A stretch of DNA of 16,245 nt. It comes from CAYWPG01 sp964460035 (GTDB lineage: Bacteria; Pseudomonadota; Gammaproteobacteria; Nitrococcales; AK92). The position numbers and the translations under genes were made by a program. The stretch is from assembly GCA_964460035.1 (NCBI GenBank), contig CAYWPG010000053.1, positions 1-16,245 on the forward strand. Reading direction: 5' to 3'. Within the stretch, counting starts at the first letter, position 1, and the number at the start of each line of letters is the position of its first letter. Positions 6,602-13,533 of this stretch are shown here, in pieces. The notes beneath the pieces were generated by a model. That model made no database searches. It saw only the letters and a program-made list of their open reading frames with translations, and had not been told where the DNA came from.

Positions 6602-6612
6602 ATGCCACCGGA

Positions 6613-6900
6613 TCAGTCTTTCTCTTCGTTCTTCGGCTGTACCTTGCGTACGGGCGCCGCTTGTTTTTCTTCCAAGGCCGCAACGCGCGCTTCCAGCGTT
6701 TCCAGCTGCGCACGCGTACGCGCAAGCACCTTGGCCTGCGCATCGAACTCCTCGCGGGTGATCAGGTCGAGCCGCGCCAGCATGTTCTGTAGCGCCGAGC
6801 GCATGTTCTTCTCGATCTCCTGCTGAAAGTCCCGCAGGCCGGAGGGCAAGCTCTGGGCGAACTTGCGGGCCATTTCATCGAGTTGTTTAGGGTCGAGCAT
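6613..6900 (-). CDS. ubiK: UbiK family accessory factor for ubiquinone synthesis
   Basis: A 95-residue protein with the BMFP/YqiC architecture. It opens with MLDPKQLDEMARKFAQSLP, then an amphipathic helix rich in small and acidic residues, then a long coiled coil (about 50-80, REEFDAQAKVL...LETLEARVAALEEK) and a charged, lysine-rich tail. UbiK is a trimeric membrane-binding accessory protein that works with UbiJ in the aerobic, Ubi-complex route to ubiquinone. Length and start agree with the family; GAGGT lies nine bases before the ATG. It diverges from glnK, and the NtrC-type site at 6927-6943 is within 45 bases of its start, so its own promoter may overlap that region. Confidence 0.92.
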   Translation of the reverse strand: MLDPKQLDEMARKFAQSLPSGLRDFQQEIEKNMRSALQNMLARLDLITREEFDAQAKVLARTRAQLETLEARVAALEEKQAAPVRKVQPKNEEKD

Positions 6901-6926
6901 GGTGAGTTACCTCGTTCTGCCAGCGC

Positions 6927-6943
6927 TGCACTGCAATGGTGCA
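6927..6943. promoter_or_regulatory. Strong NtrC-type binding site upstream of glnK
   Basis: TGCACTGCAATGGTGCA fits TGCACY-N5-GGTGCA with only the inner base of the left arm off the perfect palindrome. Its centre is about 131 bp upstream of the start predicted from the sigma-54 promoter at 7040-7055. It lies in the divergent ubiK-glnK gap. Confidence 0.8.
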
Positions 6944-6957
6944 TAGCAGCGGGGGAG

Positions 6958-6974
6958 CTGTCCAGCGTGGTGCG
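6958..6974. promoter_or_regulatory. Weaker second NtrC-type site upstream of glnK
   Basis: CTGTCCAGCGTGGTGCG has a good right half (GGTGCG) and a degenerate left half. It starts 31 bp after the strong site, three helical turns, as also seen upstream of the porin gene. Confidence 0.4.
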
Positions 6975-7039
6975 TCCGTTCCGTCGGCAAGTTCGTTGGT
7001 CTCGTCGTAATCCTTTGTAGTTACGGGAAAAACCTAGAG

Positions 7040-7055
7040 TGGCACGAGAAATGCT
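7040..7055 (+). promoter_or_regulatory. Sigma-54 (-24/-12) promoter of glnK-amtB
   Basis: TGGCACGAGAAATGCT matches TGGCACG-N4-WTGCW almost perfectly, with GG at 7041-7042 and GC at 7053-7054. The predicted start is near 7066, giving a leader of about 102 nt. The leader can form a small hairpin (GAGC-a-GCC / GGC-a-GCTC, 7127-7146) just before the GGAG at 7155-7158. Sigma-54 with NtrC is the usual control of glnK-amtB in enteric bacteria and relatives. Confidence 0.85.
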
Positions 7056-7167
7056 CACCACCGTTTCGAAGGCCTTTGGATGGGCCTGCAAGCAGCAGCC
7101 ATCCCGGCGCTTTCAGTTGGAGTCATGAGCAGCCATCGGGCAGCTCCAGTACATGGAGTGAGAAAGA

Positions 7168-7506
7168 ATGAAGCTATTAACCGCAATCATCAAGCCGTTC
7201 AAGCTCGATGAAGTACGAGAGGCCCTGTCGGAGATTGGTGTGCAAGGGATTACCGTCACCGAAGTAAAAGGTTTTGGCCGCCAGAAAGGACATACGGAAC
7301 TCTATCGGGGCGCGGAATACGTCGTGGACTTCTTGCCGAAGATGAAAATCGAGGCGGCCATGGACGACGCCCTGGTCGAGCGCGCCTGCGAAGCCATCGG
7401 CAGGGCGGCGAATACGGGCAAGATCGGCGACGGCAAGATCTTCGTGTTCGATCTGGAGCAAGCAATCCGGATCCGCACCTCCGAGTCCGGCGTCGACGCC
7501 CTTTAA
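7168..7506 (+). CDS. glnK: PII signal transduction protein GlnK
   Basis: A 112-residue PII protein, the canonical length. It begins MKLLTAIIKPFKLDEVREAL. The T-loop (about 37-55, GRQKGHTELYRGAEYVVDF) has Tyr46 and the uridylylation target Tyr51. The B-loop (NTGKIGDGKIFVF, about 82-94) and C-terminal RIRT provide the ATP/2-oxoglutarate site. PII trimers sense 2-oxoglutarate, ATP/ADP and, through uridylylation by GlnD, glutamine; GlnK blocks AmtB when nitrogen becomes sufficient. I choose glnK rather than glnB because it directly precedes amtB (22 bases apart) and has its own NtrC/sigma-54 signals. GGAG lies nine bases before the ATG. Confidence 0.97.
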   Translation: MKLLTAIIKPFKLDEVREALSEIGVQGITVTEVKGFGRQKGHTELYRGAEYVVDFLPKMKIEAAMDDALVERACEAIGRAANTGKIGDGKIFVFDLEQAIRIRTSESGVDAL

Positions 7507-7528
7507 TCCCGCCTGCAACGGGAGAGTC

Positions 7529-8794
7529 ATGATGAACGAATTGCCAGAAGTCTTAAACCGTATGACGGAAATCGCATATAGCCTGGATACCTTTTATTTG
7601 CTGATTTCCGGCGCCTTGGTAATGTGGATGGCGGCTGGTTTCACTATGTTGGAATCCGGTCTGGTTCGGGCCAAGAACACGGTCGAAATCCTCACCAAGA
7701 ATGTCGGTCTTTATTCTGTCGCCTGCCTTATGTATATGCTGGTCGGTTACCAGATCATGTATGGCGGCCAGGAAGGCGGAGTGATTCCTAGCCTGGGGTT
7801 TCTGATCGGAGCGGAGCACTCGCTGGATAGCATACTGGCCGGCGAGGTCGATTATGCGGCTTCGGCCGACTTCTTCTTCCAGGTGGTGTTCGTCGCCACG
7901 GCCATGTCGATTATCTCCGGCGCGGTGGCCGAGCGCATGAAGCTATGGGCTTTCCTCGCGTTCGCGGTGGTTATGACCGGCTTCATCTACCCAATCCAGG
8001 GGTATTGGAGCTGGGGCGGCGGCTTCCTGGACGCACTGGGCTACTCCGACTACGCCGGCTCCGGCATAGTTCATCTGACGGGGGGCGCGGCGGCGCTGGC
8101 AGCGGTGCTGGTACTGGGGCCGCGGCGCGGCAAGTATGGGCCTAACGGCGAGGTGCGTCCCATTCCAGGCGCCAATCTGCCGCTGGCTACGCTTGGTACC
8201 TTCATCCTTTGGATGGGCTGGTTCGGCTTTAACGGCGGCTCCGAGTTGAAGCTGTCGGAACCTGGCGCGGCTAACGCGGTGGCCGCGGTGTTCGTGAACA
8301 CCAACCTGGCCGCTGCGGCCGGCGTCGTCGCAGCGCTGCTCATCTCGCGGCTGTTATTCGGCAAGGCCGATCTGACCTTGGCCCTTAATGGCGCGCTGGC
8401 CGGACTGGTCGCCATTACCGCCGGTCCCGCCGTGCCAAGCCCGCTCTTGGCTGCGGCAATCGGCGCTGTCGGTGGGTTGTTGGTGGTGGTGTCCATCGTC
8501 ACGCTGGACAAGGTGTTGAAAATTGACGATCCGGTCGGGGCTATCTCTGTGCATGGCGTCGTCGGCATCTTTGGGGTGCTTGCCGTGCTGCTCACCGACG
8601 AGCAAGCCACGCTCGGCGGCCAGCTAGCGGGCATTGCGGTGATCTTCGGCTTCGTCTTCGGCGCCAGCCTGATCGTTTGGAGCGCGCTCAAGGCACTGAT
8701 CGGAGTCCGCGTACCGCCAGAACACGAGGAGGTCGGGTTAGACGCTGCCGAGTGCGGGTTGGAAGCATATCCCGAGTTCAGCGGCAAGATTTGA
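7529..8794 (+). CDS. amtB: Ammonium transporter AmtB
   Basis: A 421-residue Amt/MEP/Rh channel with about eleven membrane helices. The twin pore histidines are His182 (GSGIVHLTGG) and His342 (SVHGVVG); Asp174 in SDYAGSG is the conserved structural aspartate at the ammonium site. The signature DYAGSGIVHLTGGAAAL is intact. The tail has EHEEVGLDAAECGLEAYPEF, typical of one Amt subgroup. It conducts ammonium inward across the inner membrane when external ammonium is low and is closed by GlnK binding. No classical cleavable signal peptide is evident. Two adjacent ATG codons (7529, 7532) follow GGAGAG at 7521-7526; the second has the better spacing. It forms an operon with glnK and ends before a strong terminator. 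Confidence 0.97.
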   Translation: MMNELPEVLNRMTEIAYSLDTFYLLISGALVMWMAAGFTMLESGLVRAKNTVEILTKNVGLYSVACLMYMLVGYQIMYGGQEGGVIPSLGFLIGAEHSLDSILAGEVDYAASADFFFQVVFVATAMSIISGAVAERMKLWAFLAFAVVMTGFIYPIQGYWSWGGGFLDALGYSDYAGSGIVHLTGGAAALAAVLVLGPRRGKYGPNGEVRPIPGANLPLATLGTFILWMGWFGFNGGSELKLSEPGAANAVAAVFVNTNLAAAAGVVAALLISRLLFGKADLTLALNGALAGLVAITAGPAVPSPLLAAAIGAVGGLLVVVSIVTLDKVLKIDDPVGAISVHGVVGIFGVLAVLLTDEQATLGGQLAGIAVIFGFVFGASLIVWSALKALIGVRVPPEHEEVGLDAAECGLEAYPEFSGKI

Positions 8795-8817
8795 CCGGGT
8801 GCCGGTCTTCCCAGGCA

Positions 8818-8853
8818 GCGGGCGCGAGGGCGCCCGCTCTCTTTTTCTCTTTT
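8818..8853 (+). terminator. Intrinsic terminator of glnK-amtB
   Basis: Stem GCGGGCGC (8818-8825) pairs with GCGCCCGC (8830-8837) around GAGG, followed by the T-rich TCTCTTTTTCTCTTTT (8838-8853). It lies 23 bases after the amtB stop. Confidence 0.88.
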
Positions 8854-8975
8854 GCGCAGCGCAAGGCACGCTGCGTATCGCCGCGCCGTCATTTCGCGCC
8901 GGGAGCGCGTAACCGCTGCTGTATACTGGCCGGGAGAAAAACAGAGAACGGCCGGATTATGAGGGGCGATTCGCC

Positions 8976-9422
8976 GTGCGAAACCTTTGGGCGCTTTCGT
9001 TGATCCTGTTGCTTGCCGCCTGTCGGAGTGGCCATGAAACGCCTCTGACAGTTACGGAGCTGTACGCGGGCAGTCATTGCGGCCACGAGGCTGACGAGCC
9101 GACTGTTCGCTATTTCCGCGATGCCCGGCAAATGCCGGCCGCGATGGCTGAGCATGCCGAGCGCGCGGAGGCTTTTGTGCTGATCGAAATGGGAGCCAGG
9201 CCGACGGGCGGTTATGCATTGCAGCTAGCCGACCCCACGGCTTCGGTGACCGACGGGGTGGCGCGCCTGCGAGTGCGCTGGCAAGAGCCCGCCCCTGAGG
9301 CGATGGTGACCCAAGCGTTCACCAGTCCTTGTTTGCTGCTCGGACTCCCTGCAGCCGATTACCGTCGCATCGAAGTGTTGGATCAAAGCGGTGCGGTGCG
9401 TGCGCAAGCGAATCTGCATTAG
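8976..9422 (+). CDS. Lipoprotein with PrcB_C-like domain
   Basis: A 148-residue protein. The N-terminus MRNLWALSLILLLAAC is a lipoprotein signal peptide with lipobox LLAAC, so Cys16 should be lipidated and the mature protein anchored to a membrane. The following half has FVLIEMGARPTGGYALQL, which resembles the PrcB C-terminal domain motif G-x-x-PTGGY, then a beta-rich segment and PCLLLGLPAADYRRIEVLDQSG. The family is seen in secreted or lipid-anchored proteins, but its function is poorly known. The GTG at 8976 is chosen because GAGGGG lies nine bases upstream; the nearby ATG at 8959 is out of frame. A possible -10 TATACT is at 8922-8927, without a clear -35. It is separated from amtB by a terminator and converges on speE, so it is probably its own transcription unit. 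Confidence 0.8.
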   Translation: MRNLWALSLILLLAACRSGHETPLTVTELYAGSHCGHEADEPTVRYFRDARQMPAAMAEHAERAEAFVLIEMGARPTGGYALQLADPTASVTDGVARLRVRWQEPAPEAMVTQAFTSPCLLLGLPAADYRRIEVLDQSGAVRAQANLH

Positions 9423-9453
9423 CCGTAGAGGCGTGTAGGCGAATCGCCGAAAC

Positions 9454-9498
9454 CTCGCGCCCTGGGAGCGTTCCCCTCTGGGCGCGAGTGCCTTTTCG
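9454..9498 (+). terminator. Probable terminator between lipoprotein gene and speE
   Basis: CTCGCGCCC (9454-9462) pairs perfectly with GGGCGCGAG (9480-9488), and the loop contains an inner stem GGGA/TCCC. A short T-run (CCTTTT, 9491-9496) follows on the plus strand. On the minus strand, the speE side, no T-run follows, though the hairpin could still help. A second stem GGGCGC/GCGCCC (9511-9526) lies nearer the speE stop. Confidence 0.5.
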
Positions 9499-9533
9499 GC
9501 CTCTGCGGCTGGGCGCAGGTGCGCCCGCCCCGG

Positions 9534-10394
9534 TCACTGATCCGTAAACAGCTCTTTGCAGAACTCCGGCGCCGCCAGCGCGCCTTGGTGTACGCCCGCG
9601 TTGTAGTACTGCGTAGCGAATGGCTTGTTCTCGGCGTCCTGGCGGCGGAACTGCGTGAGGTCGGCGCCTTTGCTGGCCATGGTGGCCGACCACCAGCCGG
9701 ATGGATAGCTCACCACCGGGAACTGCAGCGTGACGACCTTGGTGAAGCCGGCGCCGCGCATCACGCCGTGCAGCTCCTTGAGAATCGTGTCCCTATGCAG
9801 AAGTGGCGATTCGCTTTGCTGCACGATCAGCCCGTCGTCGCTGAGCGCGCGGTAAACGTCGCGCATGAACGCTTCGCCGAACAAGCCCGCGGCCGGCCCG
9901 ACCGGGTCGGTGGAATCGACGATGACTACATCGATGGAGCCGCTGGCGGCGTCCTTGATGTATTGAATGCCGTCGTCGAACAGCAGCGTGGCGCGCGGGT
10001 CGTTGTTGGACTCGCACAGCTCGGGGAAGAACTTCTCGGAAGCGCGGGTCACGCCCTCGTCGATATCGACCTGCACGACCTTCTCCACGCTTTGGTGCTT
10101 GAGAACCTCGCGCAGGATGCCGCAGTCGCCGCCACCAATGATGAGCACGTTCTTCGGATTGGGGTGCGTGAACAGCACCGGGTGGCTCATCATCTCGTGA
10201 TAGGTGAAGTTATCGCGGCTGGTGAGCATCACGCAGCCATCGATGACGAGCAGCCGGCCCCAGTGGGTGGTCTGATAGACCTCTATGCGCTGGAAAGGCG
10301 TCTGCTCTTCGTGCAGCTTTTCGGTCACCTGCAGCGAGAAAGCGACCCCTTCGGCGGAATAGGGCTCGCTCCACCAGCTATTGTCCAGCGTCAT
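9534..10394 (-). CDS. speE: Spermidine synthase (polyamine aminopropyltransferase)
   Basis: A 286-residue SpeE of usual length. It transfers the aminopropyl group of decarboxylated S-adenosylmethionine to putrescine, making spermidine in the cytosol. The N-terminal beta domain has the substrate-gating GRLLVIDGCVMLTSRDNFTYHEMM region (about 46-69). The Rossmann fold has IIGGGDCG at 85-92, the acidic loop QVDID at about 108-112, LLFDDG at 137-142, and the catalytic VDSTDP at 159-164 with Asp160 as likely general base. The motif is usually GGGDGG; here one glycine is Cys91. AGGAG lies seven bases before the ATG. It is divergent from speA, with a perfect palindrome between them. Putrescine must come from elsewhere, since no agmatinase or ornithine decarboxylase is in the window. 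Confidence 0.95.
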   Translation of the reverse strand: MTLDNSWWSEPYSAEGVAFSLQVTEKLHEEQTPFQRIEVYQTTHWGRLLVIDGCVMLTSRDNFTYHEMMSHPVLFTHPNPKNVLIIGGGDCGILREVLKHQSVEKVVQVDIDEGVTRASEKFFPELCESNNDPRATLLFDDGIQYIKDAASGSIDVVIVDSTDPVGPAAGLFGEAFMRDVYRALSDDGLIVQQSESPLLHRDTILKELHGVMRGAGFTKVVTLQFPVVSYPSGWWSATMASKGADLTQFRRQDAENKPFATQYYNAGVHQGALAAPEFCKELFTDQ

Positions 10395-10415
10395 ATCGTT
10401 GCTCCTGAAACGGCA

Positions 10416-10430
10416 GCCGCATCATGCGGC
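10416..10430. promoter_or_regulatory. 15-bp perfect palindrome between speE and speA
   Basis: GCCGCAT-C-ATGCGGC is a perfect inverted repeat with a single central base. It lies 21 bases upstream of the speE start and about 110 bases upstream of the likely speA start, so it could be an operator for either gene or a hairpin in the speE leader. The binding protein is unknown. Confidence 0.4.
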
Positions 10431-10458
10431 GTGTGAGTTGATCGTTGCGGCTACGGTC

Positions 10459-10487
10459 GTTACAGCTGCGGAGGTATCCCTTACACT
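10459..10487 (+). promoter_or_regulatory. Possible speA promoter
   Basis: GTTACA (10459-10464) and TACACT (10482-10487) are 17 bases apart, each matching 4 of 6 consensus bases. A start near 10494 would exclude the GTG at 10488 as start codon and agrees with the ATG at 10539. Confidence 0.3.
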
Positions 10488-10538
10488 GTGCGGCCAGGGC
10501 GCAATTTTCTCCTATCTGAGAGCGGATTCAAGCAAGAC

Positions 10539-12422
10539 ATGTCAGGCTGGGACATCCAAGAAGCACGAGATACCTACAACATCGCTCACTGGAGCGGTGG
10601 CTACTTCGATATCTGCGATCGCGGCAGAGTCATTGCGCTGCCCAATCGCGACCGCAGCCGTCCCGGCATCGATCTGTATGCGCTGGCGCAGGCAGCTCGC
10701 GAACAGGGGCTGACGCTGCCGGTGCTGATGCGGTTCGTCGATATCCTCTACGATCGTGTGGACACGCTCTGCAACGCGTTCGCCCGGGCCATGGAGAGCC
10801 GGGAGTACCGCGGTCGCTATACCGCGGTCTACCCAATCAAGGTCAACCAGCAGCGCCGCGTGGTGGAAGCGATTATCTCGCACGGCAACGGCAGGGTGGG
10901 ACTCGAAGCGGGCTCCAAGCCGGAGCTGATGGTGGTGCTCGCGTGCGTGCCCGCCGGCGGCACCGTGATCTGCAATGGCTACAAGGATCGCGAGTACATC
11001 CGCCTCGCCCTGCGCGGCCTGCAGCTAGGGCTCAAGGTTCATATCGTGGTGGAGAAACTCTCCGAGATCGACCTGGTGCTCGAGGAGGCCGCTCGCCTGC
11101 AGGTGAAGCCGCTGCTGGGCATTCGCGTGCGCCTGGCTTCCATCGGTGCCGGCAAGTGGCAGAACACTGGAGGCGAGAAGTCCAAGTTCGGCCTTTCCGC
11201 AGCGCAGGCTCTTACCGTGATCGAGCGCTTGCGCCAGGCCAATATGCTGGACAGCCTGCAACTGCTGCACTTTCATCTCGGCTCGCAGATTCCCCATATT
11301 CGCGATATTCAGCGTGGCATGCGCGAGGCCGCGCGCTACTACGCCGAGCTGCGCGCCCTGGGCGTGGATATCCGCACCGTAGACGTAGGCGGCGGCTTGG
11401 GCGTGGATTATGAGGGCACCCGCTCGCGCAGCTTCTGCTCGATGAACTACAGCGTGGATGAGTACGCGCAGAATGTGGTGCATGCGTTGTGGGAGGTTTG
11501 CACCGAACACGATCTGCCGCATCCGGACGTGGTGTCCGAATCGGGGCGGGCGCTGACCGCGCATCATGCTGTGCTGATCACCAACGTCATAGATGTAGAC
11601 AGGGTTCCCGAGGCCGATGCCGCGCAAGCCCCGGAGCCGGACGATCCCATGATTCTGCACGATATGTGGGCGGCGCTGACCGAGGTGGAGCTGCGCTCGC
11701 CGGTGGAGATCTATCACGATATCCACTACTGGCTTACCGAAGTGCAGAGCATGTATACCCACGGCCTGGTGAACCTGGTGCAGCGTGCGCGCGCCGAAGG
11801 CATTTATCAGGCGACCTGCCGCAAGCTGCTGCCGCGGCTTAATCCACGGCTGCGGGCGCATCGCGAACTAATCGACGAGCTCAACGAGAAGCTGGCCGAC
11901 AAGCTGTTCTGCAACTTCTCGGTATTTCAGTCCATGCCGGACGTGTGGGCGCTGAACCAGATCTTCCCGGTGCTGCCCTTGCAGCGCTTGGACGAGCCGC
12001 TGACCCGCCGTAACGTGCTCCAGGATCTGACCTGCGATTCGGACGGCACCATAAGCGCTTATGTGGACCGCGAAGGCGTGGAGTCCACGCTGCCGCTGCC
12101 GCCGTACCGGGAGGGGGAAGAGTACCTGCTCGGCATGTTCATGGTGGGGGCGTACCAGGAGATCCTGGGCGATATGCACAACCTGTTGGGCGTTCCCGAT
12201 GCCGTGAACGTGGAGCTTACGGAGACCGGCTACGAGCTTACCGACCCGGTGCGCGGCGATAGCGTCGAATCGGTACTGCGTATCGTACAGTTCGATACCA
12301 GGGATTTGCTGGAGAACTACCGAGAGCGGGTCGAGGCCTCAGGGCTGGGGGCCGCCGAACGCCAGCAATGCCTCGAAGAGTTGGAGGCAGGTCTGCAAGG
12401 ATATACCTATCTCGAAGACTAA
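10539..12422 (+). CDS. speA: Biosynthetic arginine decarboxylase
   Basis: From ATG 10539 a 627-residue SpeA of family-typical length (E. coli 658). It removes CO2 from L-arginine to give agmatine, the first step to putrescine. It is a PLP alanine-racemase-fold enzyme: Lys101 in YPIKVNQQ is the cofactor lysine, with HFHLGSQ and VDVGGGLGVDYEGT as PLP-phosphate loops, and ESGRALTAHHAV and DLTCDSDG (catalytic Cys at the dimer interface) downstream. The insertion SFCSMNYSVDEYAQNVV is typical of SpeA. The C-terminal block has LGMFMVGAYQEILGDMHNL. The frame is open to a GTG at 10488, but homologous SpeA proteins begin near W-x(6)-Y-x-IxHW, which favours ATG 10539; the ribosome binding site is weak (GAGAGCGG, 11 bases upstream). 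It diverges from speE and is followed 42-48 bases later by a dehydrogenase gene. Confidence 0.93.
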   Translation: MSGWDIQEARDTYNIAHWSGGYFDICDRGRVIALPNRDRSRPGIDLYALAQAAREQGLTLPVLMRFVDILYDRVDTLCNAFARAMESREYRGRYTAVYPIKVNQQRRVVEAIISHGNGRVGLEAGSKPELMVVLACVPAGGTVICNGYKDREYIRLALRGLQLGLKVHIVVEKLSEIDLVLEEAARLQVKPLLGIRVRLASIGAGKWQNTGGEKSKFGLSAAQALTVIERLRQANMLDSLQLLHFHLGSQIPHIRDIQRGMREAARYYAELRALGVDIRTVDVGGGLGVDYEGTRSRSFCSMNYSVDEYAQNVVHALWEVCTEHDLPHPDVVSESGRALTAHHAVLITNVIDVDRVPEADAAQAPEPDDPMILHDMWAALTEVELRSPVEIYHDIHYWLTEVQSMYTHGLVNLVQRARAEGIYQATCRKLLPRLNPRLRAHRELIDELNEKLADKLFCNFSVFQSMPDVWALNQIFPVLPLQRLDEPLTRRNVLQDLTCDSDGTISAYVDREGVESTLPLPPYREGEEYLLGMFMVGAYQEILGDMHNLLGVPDAVNVELTETGYELTDPVRGDSVESVLRIVQFDTRDLLENYRERVEASGLGAAERQQCLEELEAGLQGYTYLED

Positions 12423-12470
12423 GGAGGCAGCCGGTCATAGCCATAAGGCCGGCGCAACGGAGCGATGTCC

Positions 12471-13355
12471 ATGAAAGTGGGGGTTATAGGACTCGGAGCC
12501 ATGGGTAGCGGCATGGCCGCCAATCTTCAGCGGTCGGGTCTGCTGGAGGCGGTATGGAATCGTACTGCATCGCGAGCGCAGGCCTTCGCAAAGGAACACG
12601 GTTGTCGTGTGGCGGCCAGCCCTGCGGAAGTCGCGAGCGCTTGCGATGTGATTATTACCTGTGTGGCACGCGACGAAGACGTGCTGGAGGTGATCGAGGC
12701 CATGCTGCCTGGCCTTGCCCAGGGCAAGATCGTTGTCGATACCTCCACGATCGCGGTGCGTACCGTACAGACCGCAGCCGAGCGCATCGCCACCGCCGGC
12801 GCGGATTTTCTCGATGCGCCCGTTTCCGGCGGCGCTGAGGGGGCCCGCACTGGTCAGCTGGTGATTATGGCTGGCGGTAGCGCCGAGGTGCTGGAGCGAG
12901 CGCGTCCGGCGCTGGCCGCCATCTCCAAGTCGATCACGCATATGGGCCCGCTGGGCAGCGGTCAGGCGACCAAGGCGGTCAATCAGATCATGGCCGCCGG
13001 AATCAACCAGGCCGTATCTGAAGCGTTGGCGTTCGGGGAAGCCGCCGGCCTCGACATGGATAAGGTCATCGACGTTGTCGGTGGCGGCGCGGCGGGAAAT
13101 TGGTTCCTGACCCACCGCGGTCCGACGATGGTGCGCGGCACTTTCGAGCCCGGCTTCAAGCTGGCGCTGCATCACAAAGACCTGAATATCTGTAGGCAGA
13201 TGCTGGATGAACTGGGCGCTGCCTCGCCGGTAGTGGAAATGACGCTGCATCATTACGAAAAGCTGATGCAGCAGGGGTATGGCGAAGAAGACATATCAGC
13301 GCTGTATCGTTTGAAACGGGATCTGATACGTAAAGGCAACAAGAAGAGTCTCTAG
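12471..13355 (+). CDS. Beta-hydroxyacid dehydrogenase family oxidoreductase
   Basis: A 294-residue member of the 3-hydroxyisobutyrate dehydrogenase/tartronate semialdehyde reductase family. Positions are from an alternative start two codons earlier (ATG 12465). The Rossmann motif GLGAMGSGMA is at 9-18; WNRT at 31-34 has the NRT pattern that often goes with NADPH preference. DAPVSGGAEGA (117-127) is the family signature, and GSGQATKAVNQ (164-174) has the catalytic Lys170 and the Asn four residues on. Substrates in this family include hydroxyisobutyrate, tartronate semialdehyde, glyoxylate and succinate semialdehyde; sequence alone does not choose. I prefer ATG 12471, where GGAG is eight bases upstream, over ATG 12465 with only two bases of spacing. 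It follows speA by 48 bases and may be co-transcribed, but a link to arginine or polyamine degradation is only a guess. Confidence 0.88.
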   Translation: MKVGVIGLGAMGSGMAANLQRSGLLEAVWNRTASRAQAFAKEHGCRVAASPAEVASACDVIITCVARDEDVLEVIEAMLPGLAQGKIVVDTSTIAVRTVQTAAERIATAGADFLDAPVSGGAEGARTGQLVIMAGGSAEVLERARPALAAISKSITHMGPLGSGQATKAVNQIMAAGINQAVSEALAFGEAAGLDMDKVIDVVGGGAAGNWFLTHRGPTMVRGTFEPGFKLALHHKDLNICRQMLDELGAASPVVEMTLHHYEKLMQQGYGEEDISALYRLKRDLIRKGNKKSL

Positions 13356-13411
13356 TCCCGGTAAAGTGGCGATTTTCTCACCAGCATGCTAGAGATTGTC
13401 GTATGTTTCGC

Positions 13412-13447
13412 GCCTGTGCCGGCGGTGGCTGACTAGCGGGCACAGGC
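13412..13447. repeat. 9-bp inverted repeat upstream of the sensor kinase gene
   Basis: GCCTGTGCC (13412-13420) and GGCACAGGC (13439-13447) are perfect complements; the loop can form an inner GCT/AGC stem. It lies 57 bases after the dehydrogenase stop and 86 before the kinase start. Further overlapping stems follow (CCCCT/AGGGG near 13476-13490, GGGCG/CGCCC near 13488-13501). No T-run follows, so it may be a terminator of non-standard type, an operator or a structured leader. Confidence 0.45.
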
Positions 13448-13533
13448 CGGAGCGAAGGAGTTGATGCTTTTCCCCTCGGCAAGGGGGCGGAAAGCGCCCT
13501 TTCGGTACTTGAGAGGGTTTAGCCGATAGGCGT

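Noticed and set aside
5657..6826. 389-residue plus-strand frame
   Set aside because: Antisense to comM and ubiK, both of which have complete diagnostic motifs; long antisense frames are expected in GC-rich DNA.
7125..7210. Short frame starting ATG 7125 in the glnK leader
   Set aside because: Poor spacing to its GGAG, overlaps glnK out of frame, and encodes nothing recognisable.
8071..8892. 273-residue minus-strand frame
   Set aside because: Antisense to amtB, low-complexity Ser/Ala/Thr/Pro composition, and it would cross the glnK-amtB terminator.
9519..10436. 305-residue plus-strand frame
   Set aside because: Antisense shadow of speE.
11025..11861. 278-residue minus-strand frame
   Set aside because: Antisense shadow of speA with no recognisable domain.
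12435..13253. 272-residue minus-strand frame
   Set aside because: Antisense shadow of the dehydrogenase, His/Arg-rich composition.
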